Assembly (NCBI GenBank): GCA_023262965.1
Contig: JALQXX010000034.1
Location: forward strand, 1-15,322
Reading direction: 5' to 3'
Length of the DNA stretch: 15,322 nt
Origin: Candidatus Marinamargulisbacteria bacterium
GTDB lineage: Bacteria > Margulisbacteria > Marinamargulisbacteria > UBA817
This document shows, in pieces, positions 1 to 8,057 of this stretch. The notes under the pieces are model-generated. The model saw only the letters and a list, made by a program, of their open reading frames with translations. It searched no databases and was not told the DNA's origin. The translations under genes and the position numbers were made by a program. Each line of letters begins with the position of its first letter. Position 1 is the stretch's first letter.

Positions 1-545
1 CCCACGCTCAACCCTTCGGGTATTGTGGTCAGTTTGTTACAATCCCAGACTTCAAAATTGCCCGTCACGCTCAACCCTTTGGGTATTGTGGTCAGGGCGT
101 TACAAGAAAAGACTTTAAAATTGCCCCCCACGCTCAACCCTTCGGGTATTGTGGTCAGGGCGTTACAATCCCTGACTTCAAAATTGCCCGTCACGCTCAA
201 CCCTTCGGGTATTGTGGTCAGGGCGTTACAACCCCAGACTGTAAAATTGCCCCCCACGCTCAACCCTTCCGGCAATGTGGTCAACGTTGTCTCTTTTTTT
301 AATTCAAAATCCCCATTAATCACATATCGCCCGCCCTCTATAGTAATTTTATTTTTAATTTCTTGCCGAATTGCCCGTTCGTCTGGTTTTTCATTAACCC
401 ACTCATCCAATTTCAGCGATAAATCGGAAACCCATACAGCTTCGGTACCACGTTGCATTATGGGATCAACTCCCCTTGGCGGACTAAGCCTCCCAACACC
501 AGTTGCTCGACGACCAAAAAACGAACCAAAACAATTATTAAACAT
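1..545 (-). CDS. leucine-rich-repeat-like protein, 3' end cut by window edge
   Basis: The minus strand is open from an ATG at 545 to the left edge (181 codons, no stop). That ATG is the first start after an in-frame stop. Residues 1-35 are Cys/Phe/Arg/Gly-rich with no clear signal peptide. Residues 36-70 look helical (around LDEWVNEKPDE). Residues 88-181 are 21-residue repeats of the pattern LTTIPEGLSVxGNFxVxxCNA. This matches the general LRR consensus, with a Cys-Asn where LRR proteins have their conserved Asn or Cys ladder. Repeats of the LPEGLSVGG kind occur in many bacterial and phage proteins of unknown role, and the P-x-G-L spacing recalls secreted LRR effectors. A TATAAA box lies 14 bases before the start and no good Shine-Dalgarno is seen. 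An interaction protein is likely. An effector role is only a guess because the C-terminus is missing. Confidence 0.8.
   Translation of the reverse strand, partial: MFNNCFGSFFGRRATGVGRLSPPRGVDPIMQRGTEAVWVSDLSLKLDEWVNEKPDERAIRQEIKNKITIEGGRYVINGDFELKKETTLTTLPEGLSVGGNFTVWGCNALTTIPEGLSVTGNFEVRDCNALTTIPEGLSVGGNFKVFSCNALTTIPKGLSVTGNFEVWDCNKLTTIPEGLSV
3..293 (-). repeat. tandem 63-bp coding repeats of the LRR gene
   Basis: Four complete 63-bp units begin at 3, 66, 129 and 192, and a diverged one begins at 255. The period is exact, giving 21 residues per unit. In each unit a block of about 40 bases is nearly invariant, while a short block encoding the residues around F-x-V-x-x-C varies. The residue after SV alternates Thr, Gly, Thr, Gly along the array, hinting at a two-unit (126-bp) duplication. 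The array continues past the left edge. Confidence 0.93.
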
Positions 546-555
546 AACTATTCAA

Positions 556-723
556 CTACTTTATACATAGAAAAACACACTCTTTTAAAGTAGAAGGCCT
601 ATAATCATCTGTCAATCCTTGGCACCATTCCAATGTCACCCCGATCTCCGTATCAAAAAAAGCATTTGCATTCGTGATTGTCCATGCTAAACTTTGGGTA
701 AAATTAGTTATGGAGTTGCTCAT
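556..723 (-). CDS. possible small protein, 55 codons, upstream of LRR gene
   Basis: A minus-strand frame runs from ATG at 723-721 to TAG at 558-556. It encodes 55 residues starting MSNSITNFTQ, with a protein-like second half (around TLEWCQGLTDDY) and three Cys. An in-frame TAA lies two codons before the ATG, so this is the only ATG start at that end. A weak AGGT lies about 5 bases upstream. The stop is 10 bases before the LRR start, so the two could form an operon. The ATG abuts the gdhA ATG on the other strand, sharing the palindrome CATATG, and the frame contains the gdhA promoter and ribosome site. I do not recognise the product. It could be a real small gene, a remnant of a decayed gene, or a chance frame. 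Confidence 0.38.
   Translation of the reverse strand: MSNSITNFTQSLAWTITNANAFFDTEIGVTLEWCQGLTDDYRPSTLKECVFLCIK
666..693 (+). promoter_or_regulatory. candidate gdhA promoter
   Basis: TTGCAT at 666-671 is followed after 16 bases by TAAACT at 688-693, with an extended -10 TG at 685-686. Each hexamer matches the sigma70 consensus at four of six bases. Transcription would start near 700, leaving a leader of about 24 bases that holds the gdhA ribosome site (TGGAG at 711-715). This is inferred from motif match only. Confidence 0.45.
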
Positions 724-2079
724 ATGTTACCTACATTAAATCCCTCAGTCGATCAATTCATGGAGGCCATTCGCGAAAAAAATCCCCATGAACCCGATTT
801 TCATCAAGCGGTTCACGAAGTTGTGTCATCGATTTACCCATTTATTCAACAAAACCCCGTTTACAGTGACTATAAAATTTTAGAACGCATCATCGAACCC
901 GATCGAATCATTATGTTTCGGGTATGTTGGGAAGATGATAAGGGCCGGGTTAACATCAATCGAGGGTACCGGGTGCAATTTAACAACGCAATTGGGCCAT
1001 ACAAAGGGGGCCTTCGATTCCATCCCAGTGTCCGTTTAGACACCTTTAAATTTTTGGGATTCGAGCAAGTGTTCAAAAACAGCTTAACGACATTGCCCAT
1101 GGGAGCGGCCAAAGGGGGCTCCGATTTTGATCCAAAAGGCAAGTCCGATCACGAAGTCATGCGATTTTGTCAAGCGTTTATGACCGAGCTTATTCGTCAC
1201 ATTGGTAAAGATACCGATGTCCCTGCTGGCGACATTGGTGTTGGGGCTCGTGAAATTGGGTATTTATTCGGCCAACACAAACGACTAACCAACCGATTTA
1301 CCGGCGTTCTAACCGGAAAAGCCCTAAATTTTGGGGGCAGTTTAATTCGAAAAGAAGCCACCGGGTACGGCTGTGTGTTTTTTGTTCAAAACATGCTGAA
1401 AGCCAACGGCAATCAATCCATTGATGGGAAAATTTGTACCGTGTCCGGATCCGGAAATGTCGCCCAATATACCGCTGAAAAACTCATTCATCTGGGAGCT
1501 AAAGTGGTTTCATTGTCCGATTCCAGCGGCACCATTTACGATCCCGAAGGAATTACCGCTGAAAAGCTGGCCTTTGTAGACGAGTTAAAAAATATAAAAC
1601 GTGGTCGTATTGAAGAATACGCCACTCATTACGGCTGCGAATACCGTCCTGGAAAACGCCCCTGGGATATTCCGTGTGACCTTGCGTTTCCATCCGCAAC
1701 ACAAAATGAATTATCGTTAGACGATGCGAAAGCATTGGTGAAAAATGGGTGTATTGCCGTGTGCGAAGGCGCTAATATGCCAACCACACCCGATGCCGTA
1801 GCCTATTTTATTAATAATAATGTTTTATTTGGACCCGGTAAGGCCGCAAACGCGGGTGGCGTTGCGGTTTCCGGTTTGGAAATGACCCAAAATAGCATGC
1901 GCTTATCGTGGGATCGACACGACTTGGAAAGTCGGTTAAACGGTATCATGACCAAAATTCACGATCAATGTGCTCAATATGCTTACTACAATACCAAAAC
2001 ACCCAATTATGTGGATGGCGCAAACATCGCCGGATTTATTAAAGTGGCTCAAACGATGTTATCGTACGGTATCCACTAA
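724..2079 (+). CDS. gdhA: NADP-type glutamate dehydrogenase
   Basis: The enzyme catalyses reductive amination of 2-oxoglutarate with ammonia to L-glutamate, using NADPH in the cytoplasm. The 451 residues align by eye along their whole length with E. coli GdhA. Conserved blocks include IGPYKGGLRFHPS (about 91-103), the catalytic-lysine loop with K130 in AAKGGSDFDPKGK, DVPAGDIGVG, the Rossmann turn SGSGNVAQY, SDSSG after the second strand (as in NADP enzymes), CEGANMPTT and GPGKAANAGGVAVSGLEM. The ATG at 724 was chosen over an in-frame TTG at 694 because TGGAG lies 8 bases upstream of it and the product length fits the family. The glycine-rich loop reads GAAKGG where E. coli has GGGKGG. The gene stands alone, convergent with lpd. 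It consumes the same 2-oxoglutarate as the complex encoded next door. Confidence 0.97.
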   Translation: MLPTLNPSVDQFMEAIREKNPHEPDFHQAVHEVVSSIYPFIQQNPVYSDYKILERIIEPDRIIMFRVCWEDDKGRVNINRGYRVQFNNAIGPYKGGLRFHPSVRLDTFKFLGFEQVFKNSLTTLPMGAAKGGSDFDPKGKSDHEVMRFCQAFMTELIRHIGKDTDVPAGDIGVGAREIGYLFGQHKRLTNRFTGVLTGKALNFGGSLIRKEATGYGCVFFVQNMLKANGNQSIDGKICTVSGSGNVAQYTAEKLIHLGAKVVSLSDSSGTIYDPEGITAEKLAFVDELKNIKRGRIEEYATHYGCEYRPGKRPWDIPCDLAFPSATQNELSLDDAKALVKNGCIAVCEGANMPTTPDAVAYFINNNVLFGPGKAANAGGVAVSGLEMTQNSMRLSWDRHDLESRLNGIMTKIHDQCAQYAYYNTKTPNYVDGANIAGFIKVAQTMLSYGIH

Positions 2080-2109
2080 TTTTATCCCTGCTACGGATAG
2101 TATGATTTA

Positions 2110-2158
2110 GGCTATCCCCCCTTTTTTCAACAGAGAAAAAGGGTGGATAGCCCGTTTT
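2110..2158 (+). terminator. intrinsic terminator after gdhA
   Basis: GGCTATCC (2110-2117) pairs with GGATAGCC (2145-2152). The inner C/T run (2118-2128) pairs with a GAAAAAGGG stretch (about 2134-2143), leaving a small loop near 2129-2133. CGTTTT follows. The T tract follows the stem only in the plus direction, so it mainly serves gdhA. The hairpin may also insulate the convergent lpd end. Confidence 0.85.
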
Positions 2159-2177
2159 AAATGAATCTAAAACCCGA

Positions 2178-3584
2178 TTACATATGAATAGGTCGTTGGC
2201 CCGTTGCCCCCAAGGCGGCCTCTTTTACTGCTTCTGAAAACGTCGGGTGGGCATGGGTAATCATACCAATATCCTCTGCCGAAGCGCGAAATTCCATCGC
2301 CACAACGGCTTCACCAATCATATCCGATGCACGAGGACCAATCATATGAACACCCAACACTTCATCGGTCTGGGCATCCGAAATCACTTTTACAAACCCC
2401 TCGGATTCTTCCGCCGCACGCGCCCGCCCACTGGCTTTAAACAAAAACTTGCCCACTTTATACCCTCGACCACTGGCTTTTAATGCGTCTTCGGTATCCC
2501 CCACACCGGCAACCTCCGGCCATGTGTACACCACGCCGGGAATGGTTGCGTAATTCAACCGAGCCGCGTGACCAGCCATACGCTCGACACACACCACCCC
2601 TTCCTCGGAAGCCTTGTGGGCCAACATAGGCCCCGGTGTTACATCACCAATAGCATACACCCCTTTAACCGCTGTTTCATACTGATCGTCTACAGCAATT
2701 TGACCCCGTTCATTGGTTTGAAGACCAATGGCCTCGAGACCTAACCCCGCTGTATTGGCCCGTCTACCAACGGCGACCAATACCACATCGGTATCCATCG
2801 TACGGGTCTTATCGTTTGAGTCGGCAAGGGTTAATTGAACCCGCTTATTTGCAACCGTTGAGGCCACAACCTTTGTCTTAAAATGACAGGTAATAGATAG
2901 CCCCGAAAGGGATTTACGCAAGGCTTTGCCCAAGTCACTATCCATACCAGGAATCAGTCGATCGGACCACTCCACAATCGTAACAGCTGTTCCCAACCGC
3001 GCATAAACCGATCCCAATTCTACCCCAATAACACCGCCACCAATAACCACCATCTCTTTGGGAATTTTTGGCAATGATATCGCTTCATTGGATCCAATAA
3101 TGTACCGGCCATCTAACGGGACCGAAGGAATCTCACTGGCTGTTGACCCCGTTGCAATAATCCATTTGGCGGCATCTACAGTTGACACCGCATTGTCCGA
3201 TGCCGTAACCCGAACACGTGATGGCGTTTCAAAAGTCGCCAACCCGTGAACCACGGTAATGGCATTTTTGGCCATTAAATAATCAATACCTGCCGTTGTG
3301 TTCGCAATAACATCATTCTTACGCTGCTGCATTTGCCGCCAATCCACAGACACCTTCCCCGTTTTAATGCCATGCACCGCAAATGCTTTTGTCGCATTGT
3401 GGTAATGTTCCGATGAATCCAGGAGGGCCTTCGAGGGAATACACCCCCAATTCAAGCAGGTTCCTCCCAACGTCGCCTGAGCCTCAATAATCACCACACG
3501 AAATCCCAATTGGGCCGCGCGAATCGCCGCAACATACCCCCCAGGTCCCGCTCCAATAACACCAATATCATATGTATCTGACAT
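2178..3584 (-). CDS. lpd: dihydrolipoyl dehydrogenase (E3)
   Basis: This FAD flavoprotein reoxidises the dihydrolipoyl group of the 2-oxo acid dehydrogenase E2, passing electrons to NAD+. It has 468 residues, the usual length. It shows an N-terminal FAD fold (IGVIGAGPGGYVAA, 7-20), the redox disulfide C43/C48 in TCLNWGCIPSK, an NAD-binding fold VVIGGGVIGVELGS, the FAD segment GVYAIGDVTPGPMLAH, and the C-terminal catalytic HPTFSE (H446, E451). A perfect AGGAGG (3590-3595) sits 5 bases before the ATG and overlaps the sucB stop codon, so translation is probably coupled. It is third in the sucA-sucB-lpd operon. It may also serve other lipoyl complexes, because no pyruvate dehydrogenase genes are in the window. 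Confidence 0.97.
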   Translation of the reverse strand: MSDTYDIGVIGAGPGGYVAAIRAAQLGFRVVIIEAQATLGGTCLNWGCIPSKALLDSSEHYHNATKAFAVHGIKTGKVSVDWRQMQQRKNDVIANTTAGIDYLMAKNAITVVHGLATFETPSRVRVTASDNAVSTVDAAKWIIATGSTASEIPSVPLDGRYIIGSNEAISLPKIPKEMVVIGGGVIGVELGSVYARLGTAVTIVEWSDRLIPGMDSDLGKALRKSLSGLSITCHFKTKVVASTVANKRVQLTLADSNDKTRTMDTDVVLVAVGRRANTAGLGLEAIGLQTNERGQIAVDDQYETAVKGVYAIGDVTPGPMLAHKASEEGVVCVERMAGHAARLNYATIPGVVYTWPEVAGVGDTEDALKASGRGYKVGKFLFKASGRARAAEESEGFVKVISDAQTDEVLGVHMIGPRASDMIGEAVVAMEFRASAEDIGMITHAHPTFSEAVKEAALGATGQRPIHM

Positions 3585-3593
3585 AACGACCTC

Positions 3594-4838
3594 CTATAGT
3601 CCAATCAGCAATCGGGACGGATCTTCCAATCGTTCCTTAATAGCCACCAAAAAACGCACCGCATCCGCACCATCAATAATACGATGATCATACGATACAG
3701 CCAAATACATCATGTCCCGAATCACAATCTCGTTGTTATCAACAACGGGTCGTTTGATAATATTGTGCATTCCCAAAATTGCGCTTTGTGGATAATTAAC
3801 AATGGGGGTCGATAACATGGACCCAAAGGTCCCGCCATTGGTGATGGTAAACGTTCCCCCATCCATGTCCGCCAAGGTGATTTGACCATCCCGCGCCTTT
3901 TTCGCAAACGCCACAATCTGAGATTCAATCGCCTTAAACGACATTTGTTCTACCGATCGAAGCACCGGAACCACCAATCCTTTTGGCGACGCCACTGCAA
4001 TACCAATATCACAGTAATCATGGTATACAATCGCGTCCCCATCCACTGACGCATTCATAATGGGAAAATCCGCTAACGCCTCGCAGGTTGCACGGGCAAA
4101 AAAGGACATGAATCCCAAATTAACCTCATGCTTCTCTTTAAATAATTCTTTGTACTTTTTTCGAATAGCAATAACCTGTGTTAGGTCGACTTCATTAAAC
4201 GTTGTCAGTAAGGCCTGCGTGTGCTGCGCATTCACCAAGCGTTGCGCCACCGTTCGTCGCAACCGCGACATTTTTTCACGACGCTCCGATCGATCCGCTA
4301 TCACAGATGATGCCGGGGCCACCTTTTCCACCACATCCGCAGCGGGGGAAATCGATGCATGTGAACTTCCTAGCGTGGCCTTCGCTGAACGGGCATCAAA
4401 TGGCGTAATGCGACCATCTCTACCGGACCCTGCAACCTGGTCTGGCGCTATATTCGCGGACGCTAATATGGCGGCTGCCGCCGGCGATGGATGGCCGGTT
4501 GCATAGTGTCCCACCGATGCCTGTTCAGGGGCTGCTGCTGCAGGCTTCGCAGCGACCGGTGTTGTAACGGCTGGGGCTGCGGACGATTGAACCGGCGCAT
4601 CAGCCAATGTAATGTATCCAATAACCTCCCCTACTGCAACGGTCTCACCTTCTGGCTTCACAATCGTAAGCACCCCACTGGCTTCGGCATTCAAAGCCAT
4701 GGACGCTTTATCCGTTTCCAACTCCAATAGCACATCGTCCATGGCAACAAAATCACCATCCGATTTTGACCACGATGCAATATCCGCCTCCTTGACCGAT
4801 TCTCCCGCTGCGGGAACAATAATATCCACTTTCATCAT
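3594..4838 (-). CDS. sucB: dihydrolipoyllysine succinyltransferase, E2 of 2-oxoglutarate dehydrogenase
   Basis: This is the core of the 2-oxoglutarate dehydrogenase complex. It transfers succinyl from its lipoyl arm to CoA. The 414 residues contain a single lipoyl domain (2-78) with lipoylated K44 in ETDKAS, an Ala/Pro-rich linker (81-110), a peripheral-subunit-binding domain (about 115-150, containing [12 protein letters not shown]), a second linker, and the acyltransferase domain from about 188 with catalytic H385 and D389 in SYDHRIIDG. The start is a double ATG at 4838 and 4835. The first overlaps the sucA stop as ATGA. The Shine-Dalgarno AAAGGAG (4843-4849) is 4 bases from the first and 7 from the second, so initiation may favour 4835. 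The E1 partner next to it marks this as the oxoglutarate rather than the pyruvate enzyme. Confidence 0.97.
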   Translation of the reverse strand: MMKVDIIVPAAGESVKEADIASWSKSDGDFVAMDDVLLELETDKASMALNAEASGVLTIVKPEGETVAVGEVIGYITLADAPVQSSAAPAVTTPVAAKPAAAAPEQASVGHYATGHPSPAAAAILASANIAPDQVAGSGRDGRITPFDARSAKATLGSSHASISPAADVVEKVAPASSVIADRSERREKMSRLRRTVAQRLVNAQHTQALLTTFNEVDLTQVIAIRKKYKELFKEKHEVNLGFMSFFARATCEALADFPIMNASVDGDAIVYHDYCDIGIAVASPKGLVVPVLRSVEQMSFKAIESQIVAFAKKARDGQITLADMDGGTFTITNGGTFGSMLSTPIVNYPQSAILGMHNIIKRPVVDNNEIVIRDMMYLAVSYDHRIIDGADAVRFLVAIKERLEDPSRLLIGL

Positions 4839-7570
4839 GAAACTCCTTTATTTAATGTATCAAATGCTTGGGCAACCAATGCCAATTGTTGCTGCTCATG
4901 CACTTTTGAAAATCCTACCGCAGGGGACGCACTTGCAGGGCGACCCACATACCGCCATTGAACCGCCGGTAGATGCCGCAATACATGCGACCAAGCGCCC
5001 ATATTGGCTGGCTCCTCCTGAACCCAAACCCACTCCGCGCGGGCATACTTGGTACGCAATGCCTTAATTGTGACTTCCGATAGCGGGTACAATTGCTCAA
5101 ATCGAACAATGGCAACGTCGGTCTTCCCCAATTCATCCCGTTTATCGAGTAAATCGTAATACACTTTGCCCGAGCAACACAGTACACAGGTTGTTTTTTT
5201 ATTTCCCAATGGATCATCCAAAATTTCCTGGAACGATCCGGTGGTCATCTCCGATACCGCCGACACCACCCGTGGATGCCGTAATAAACTCTTAGGCGAC
5301 AATACCACCAATGGAATGCGAAAGGGATTTTTAATCTGACGACGCAGTACATGAAAAAAATTGGCTGGTGAGGTTATATTCACCACATACATATTATTCT
5401 CCGCGCACAATTGCAAATAGCGCTCCAAGCGCGCGGATGAGTGCTCGGGCCCTTGACCTTCGTAGCCATGTGGCAATAATAGGGTCAACCCACTCAATCG
5501 CTGCCATTTTTTTTCGGAAGACGACAAATACTGGTCGATAATAATCTGAGCCCCATTTGAAAAATCCCCAAATTGCGCCTCCCAAATAACCAAATCTTGC
5601 GGACTAGCCAACGACACCCCGTATTCAAACCCCATTACACAATATTCCGACAAATGCGAATTCAACACCTCAAGTTTATGGGTGTCGGATACCGCATTCA
5701 CCGGCACATACGTTGATTCATCCCCATCATCCCGAAGCACCGAGTGTCGATGGGAAAACGTCCCACGTTGACAATCCTGACCCGATAACCGTACATGATG
5801 CCCATCCGCCAACAAGGTCCCAAAAGCCAATTGTTCCGCCATCCCCCAATCCACCTGTTGATGATTAAAAAACATCTCCGAACGCGCGGCAATCAGTTTT
5901 TGCGTTTTCTTAAAAAGCGTCAATGAATCCGGAACCGTTACCAGGGCGGTAGCCACCCGATCCAAAATGGCTGGGTCCGCACCGGTATCAATCGATGCCA
6001 CAAAATCCTCGGGTGTTGCCATCCGAAATCCCTGCCATTTTCGTTTAAACATATCCGGCTCAGCTTTGGGTTTTTTATCCCGGGTATAATCCAATTTTTC
6101 TTGCAACACATGCCGAAACGACTGAACCAATGCGTCGCTATCCGCATCCGTAATCACCCCTGTATCCAATAAGGTTTTCTTGAAAATGGTGTACACATCT
6201 TCGTGTTTCTCAATGGCTTTATACAACAAGGGCTGTGTAAATCGCGGCTCATCCCCTTCATTATGCCCATATCGGCGGTATCCTAAAATATCAACAAAGA
6301 CATCTATTTTAAATAACTGCCGAATGCGAACCGCTTGCTCCAAGGCATGCACCACCGCAATGGGGTCATCCGCATTGACATGGAAAACCGGGGATTCGGT
6401 TACTTTAGCCAAATCCGTCGAATACATGCTGGAACGGCACTCTTTGTAATTGGCCGTAAATCCCACCTGGTTATTCAACACAATATGAACCGCTCCGCCA
6501 ACCGTATAGCCCACCAACTGAGACATGTTTGATAACTCATAGTTGACGCCCTGCCCGGCAAAGGCCGCATCGCCATGCAACAACACAGGCAACACGGTAT
6601 TGGAATCCGACCCATACATACGGTGTATTTTTGAATAACAAATGCCCGTAACCACCGGATTCACAGCCTCTAAATGCGATGGATTGGGCACCAATGATAG
6701 ATGCACATTGTGGCCATTTGCTGTAACAATGTCGGCGGACCGACCCAAATGGTATTTAACATCCCCACTCCACTGGGAGTCCGCATTGGTTTCCTCAAAT
6801 TCCGAAAACACTGCTTCATATGTTTTTTGAAACACATTCACCAATACATTTAAACGTCCCCGATGGGCCATTCCCAACACACACTCCCGAACACCCAAAT
6901 CTGCCCCCAGCTGAATCGCCGCATCCAAAGCGGGAATAGCCGACTCCAACCCCTCCAAGGAAAATCGCTTTTTACCCACAAATTTTGTTTGTAAAAAACT
7001 TTCAAAATTCACAGCTTTATTCAAAAGACTCAATATATTCAATTGCGTTTCTTTGGAATACGAGGGCCGATTTTTAGTAGGCTCCATATTCGCAATCATC
7101 CACTCCCGAAGCGCTTCATTTTGACAATGCATAAATTCAACCCCGATGGATGTGCAATACGTTGCCTCTAAGTGGGCGATAATATCCGCCAATGTGGCCG
7201 ACGATAACCCCACATCGCGGCCGGCTTCAAAAACGGTAGTGCGATCACTGTCACTCAGGTTAAAGTAATTGAGTTGTAAATCCGCCTTGTGCTGGCGTCT
7301 GGCACGAATGGGATTGGTTTTAGCAATCAGATGACCGCGTGTTCGGTAAGCATTAATTAATTTCGCAACCGCAATTTCTTTGAGAGATTGCACGCTCCCC
7401 CCATTTTGAGATTGAAAGGGATCCATGGCCTGCACGTGGCCCGAAAAATCAAACCCCTCAAAAAACAATCGCCATGTATCATCCACGGATTGCGGATCGT
7501 GTTTATACTGAGCGTACATCGACTCGATATGCGCAGGGTTGGTATTTGAAATGTAAGCGTACGTGTCCAT
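4835..7570 (-). CDS. sucA: 2-oxoglutarate dehydrogenase E1 component
   Basis: This thiamine-diphosphate enzyme decarboxylates 2-oxoglutarate and succinylates the lipoyl arm of SucB. The 911 residues are a normal length for the homodimeric E1o family. Residues 1-40 ([17 protein letters not shown], then WRLFFEGF) form the usual N-terminal E2/E3-contact segment. Other landmarks are [10 protein letters not shown] (201-210), GMAHRGRLN (233-241), [10 protein letters not shown] (298-307), the ThDP/Mg motif GDAAFAGQG (333-341) through NNQVGFT (366-372), and the C-terminal pyrimidine-binding and transketolase-like domains ([36 protein letters not shown]). It heads the operon with sucB and lpd. No Shine-Dalgarno precedes the ATG. 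A TAATAT box (7579-7584) lies 8 bases upstream, so the message may be nearly leaderless. Confidence 0.97.
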   Translation of the reverse strand: MDTYAYISNTNPAHIESMYAQYKHDPQSVDDTWRLFFEGFDFSGHVQAMDPFQSQNGGSVQSLKEIAVAKLINAYRTRGHLIAKTNPIRARRQHKADLQLNYFNLSDSDRTTVFEAGRDVGLSSATLADIIAHLEATYCTSIGVEFMHCQNEALREWMIANMEPTKNRPSYSKETQLNILSLLNKAVNFESFLQTKFVGKKRFSLEGLESAIPALDAAIQLGADLGVRECVLGMAHRGRLNVLVNVFQKTYEAVFSEFEETNADSQWSGDVKYHLGRSADIVTANGHNVHLSLVPNPSHLEAVNPVVTGICYSKIHRMYGSDSNTVLPVLLHGDAAFAGQGVNYELSNMSQLVGYTVGGAVHIVLNNQVGFTANYKECRSSMYSTDLAKVTESPVFHVNADDPIAVVHALEQAVRIRQLFKIDVFVDILGYRRYGHNEGDEPRFTQPLLYKAIEKHEDVYTIFKKTLLDTGVITDADSDALVQSFRHVLQEKLDYTRDKKPKAEPDMFKRKWQGFRMATPEDFVASIDTGADPAILDRVATALVTVPDSLTLFKKTQKLIAARSEMFFNHQQVDWGMAEQLAFGTLLADGHHVRLSGQDCQRGTFSHRHSVLRDDGDESTYVPVNAVSDTHKLEVLNSHLSEYCVMGFEYGVSLASPQDLVIWEAQFGDFSNGAQIIIDQYLSSSEKKWQRLSGLTLLLPHGYEGQGPEHSSARLERYLQLCAENNMYVVNITSPANFFHVLRRQIKNPFRIPLVVLSPKSLLRHPRVVSAVSEMTTGSFQEILDDPLGNKKTTCVLCCSGKVYYDLLDKRDELGKTDVAIVRFEQLYPLSEVTIKALRTKYARAEWVWVQEEPANMGAWSHVLRHLPAVQWRYVGRPASASPAVGFSKVHEQQQLALVAQAFDTLNKGVS

Positions 7571-7578
7571 AATGCTTT

Positions 7579-7617
7579 ATATTAAAAAAAAGTTGGACAA
7601 TTGAGAAGATCTCATTT
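7579..7617 (-). promoter_or_regulatory. candidate sucA promoter with small inverted repeat
   Basis: On the minus strand TAATAT (7584-7579) would be the -10 box. TGAGA-N3-TCTCA (7614-7602), extended by two more pairs outside one mismatch, sits where the -35 region would fall. No good -35 hexamer is seen. The inverted repeat could be an operator for the sucABlpd operon or a weak hairpin. Both readings are inferred. Confidence 0.3.
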
Positions 7618-7646
7618 GGTTTTTTTGCAAGAGCACCGGCACCATC

Positions 7647-8006
7647 TCACAACACATCAGGCACCCGGCCCATTGCCGATCGATGCCTGCGTTGGCGCCG
7701 TTTTTTTTGTTTAATGGCTTTTTGAATGACTGTATCTTGTTTAACCGAGATACCCAATGCGCGGGACACCGCATCGCACAAATGCTTGCGCGCCATATAC
7801 CGATTAACCTCGCGATGTCGGGATGTTTTTACACGAATGGTATGATCGTTGTACCGCAATCGCACGACCGAATGGGTATTGTTGACTTTTTGCCCACCTG
7901 GGCCACCCCCCAATGTAAAGGATTCCTGAATATCATCTTCATAAATGCCTAAAACAGCCATGCGCTCCCTGAGAATATGCCATTTTTCTGTAGAAACTGG
8001 GTCCAT
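7647..8006 (-). CDS. short peptide-chain-release-factor-like protein (RF-1 domain, GGQ)
   Basis: The 119 residues consist of one RF-1-type catalytic domain. GGGPGGQKVNN (33-43) holds the universal GGQ (37-39), whose glutamine promotes peptidyl-tRNA hydrolysis in the ribosome. TSRHREVNRYMARKHL (61-76) follows, then a strongly basic tail (KQKKRRQRR, 99-107). There is no codon-recognition domain, so stop-codon reading is not expected. The layout matches ArfB/YaeJ and the mitochondrial MTRFR group, which rescue stalled ribosomes. The line GIYEDDIQESFTLGGGPGGQ looks closer to the MTRFR-like bacterial family than to ArfB. An internal ATG (M16, 7961) has AGGGAG 3 bases upstream. The first ATG has a TAAAAT box 7 bases upstream and no Shine-Dalgarno, so the start is not settled. 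It lies 76 bases upstream of sucA with no functional link visible. Confidence 0.85.
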   Translation of the reverse strand: MDPVSTEKWHILRERMAVLGIYEDDIQESFTLGGGPGGQKVNNTHSVVRLRYNDHTIRVKTSRHREVNRYMARKHLCDAVSRALGISVKQDTVIQKAIKQKKRRQRRHRSAMGRVPDVL

Positions 8007-8057
8007 ACAAAATATTTTACTTTACTTTTGTTTTGTTGTCCCATGATAATAGTAACC
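8007..8057. promoter_or_regulatory. overlapping divergent promoters
   Basis: Only 51 bases separate the two divergent starts. Minus strand: GGGACA (8042-8037), a 17-base spacer, then TAAAAT (8019-8014), which ends 7 bases before the ATG at 8006. Plus strand: TTTACT (8021-8026), an 18-base spacer, then GATAAT (8045-8050), which ends 7 bases before the ATG at 8058. Neither start has a ribosome site, so both messages may begin at or next to the start codon. The promoters overlap face to face and may compete for polymerase. Confidence 0.45.

Noticed and set aside
3-293. Regular 63-bp periodicity as a CRISPR array
   Set aside because: The units are head-to-tail coding repeats in frame. There are no unique spacers of even length and the array translates cleanly.
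25-570. Long plus-strand open frame with 21-residue repeats
   Set aside because: It is the antisense shadow of the minus-strand LRR gene. The minus frame gives a coherent LRR consensus and a proper start.
694-723. TTG start for gdhA ten codons upstream
   Set aside because: No ribosome site precedes it and it overlaps the likely promoter. The ATG at 724 has TGGAG at good spacing and fits family length.
7602-7630. Plus-strand hairpin followed by a T run that looks like a terminator
   Set aside because: No plus-strand gene reads into it. It is better considered part of the sucA upstream region.
7577-7774. 65-codon minus-strand frame overlapping the RF-like gene
   Set aside because: It is an out-of-frame shadow of the GGQ protein and has no recognisable content.
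7977-8057. N-terminal extension of the exported 262-residue protein
   Set aside because: It would bury the signal peptide and overlap the divergent gene. The ATG at 8058 gives a standard export signal.
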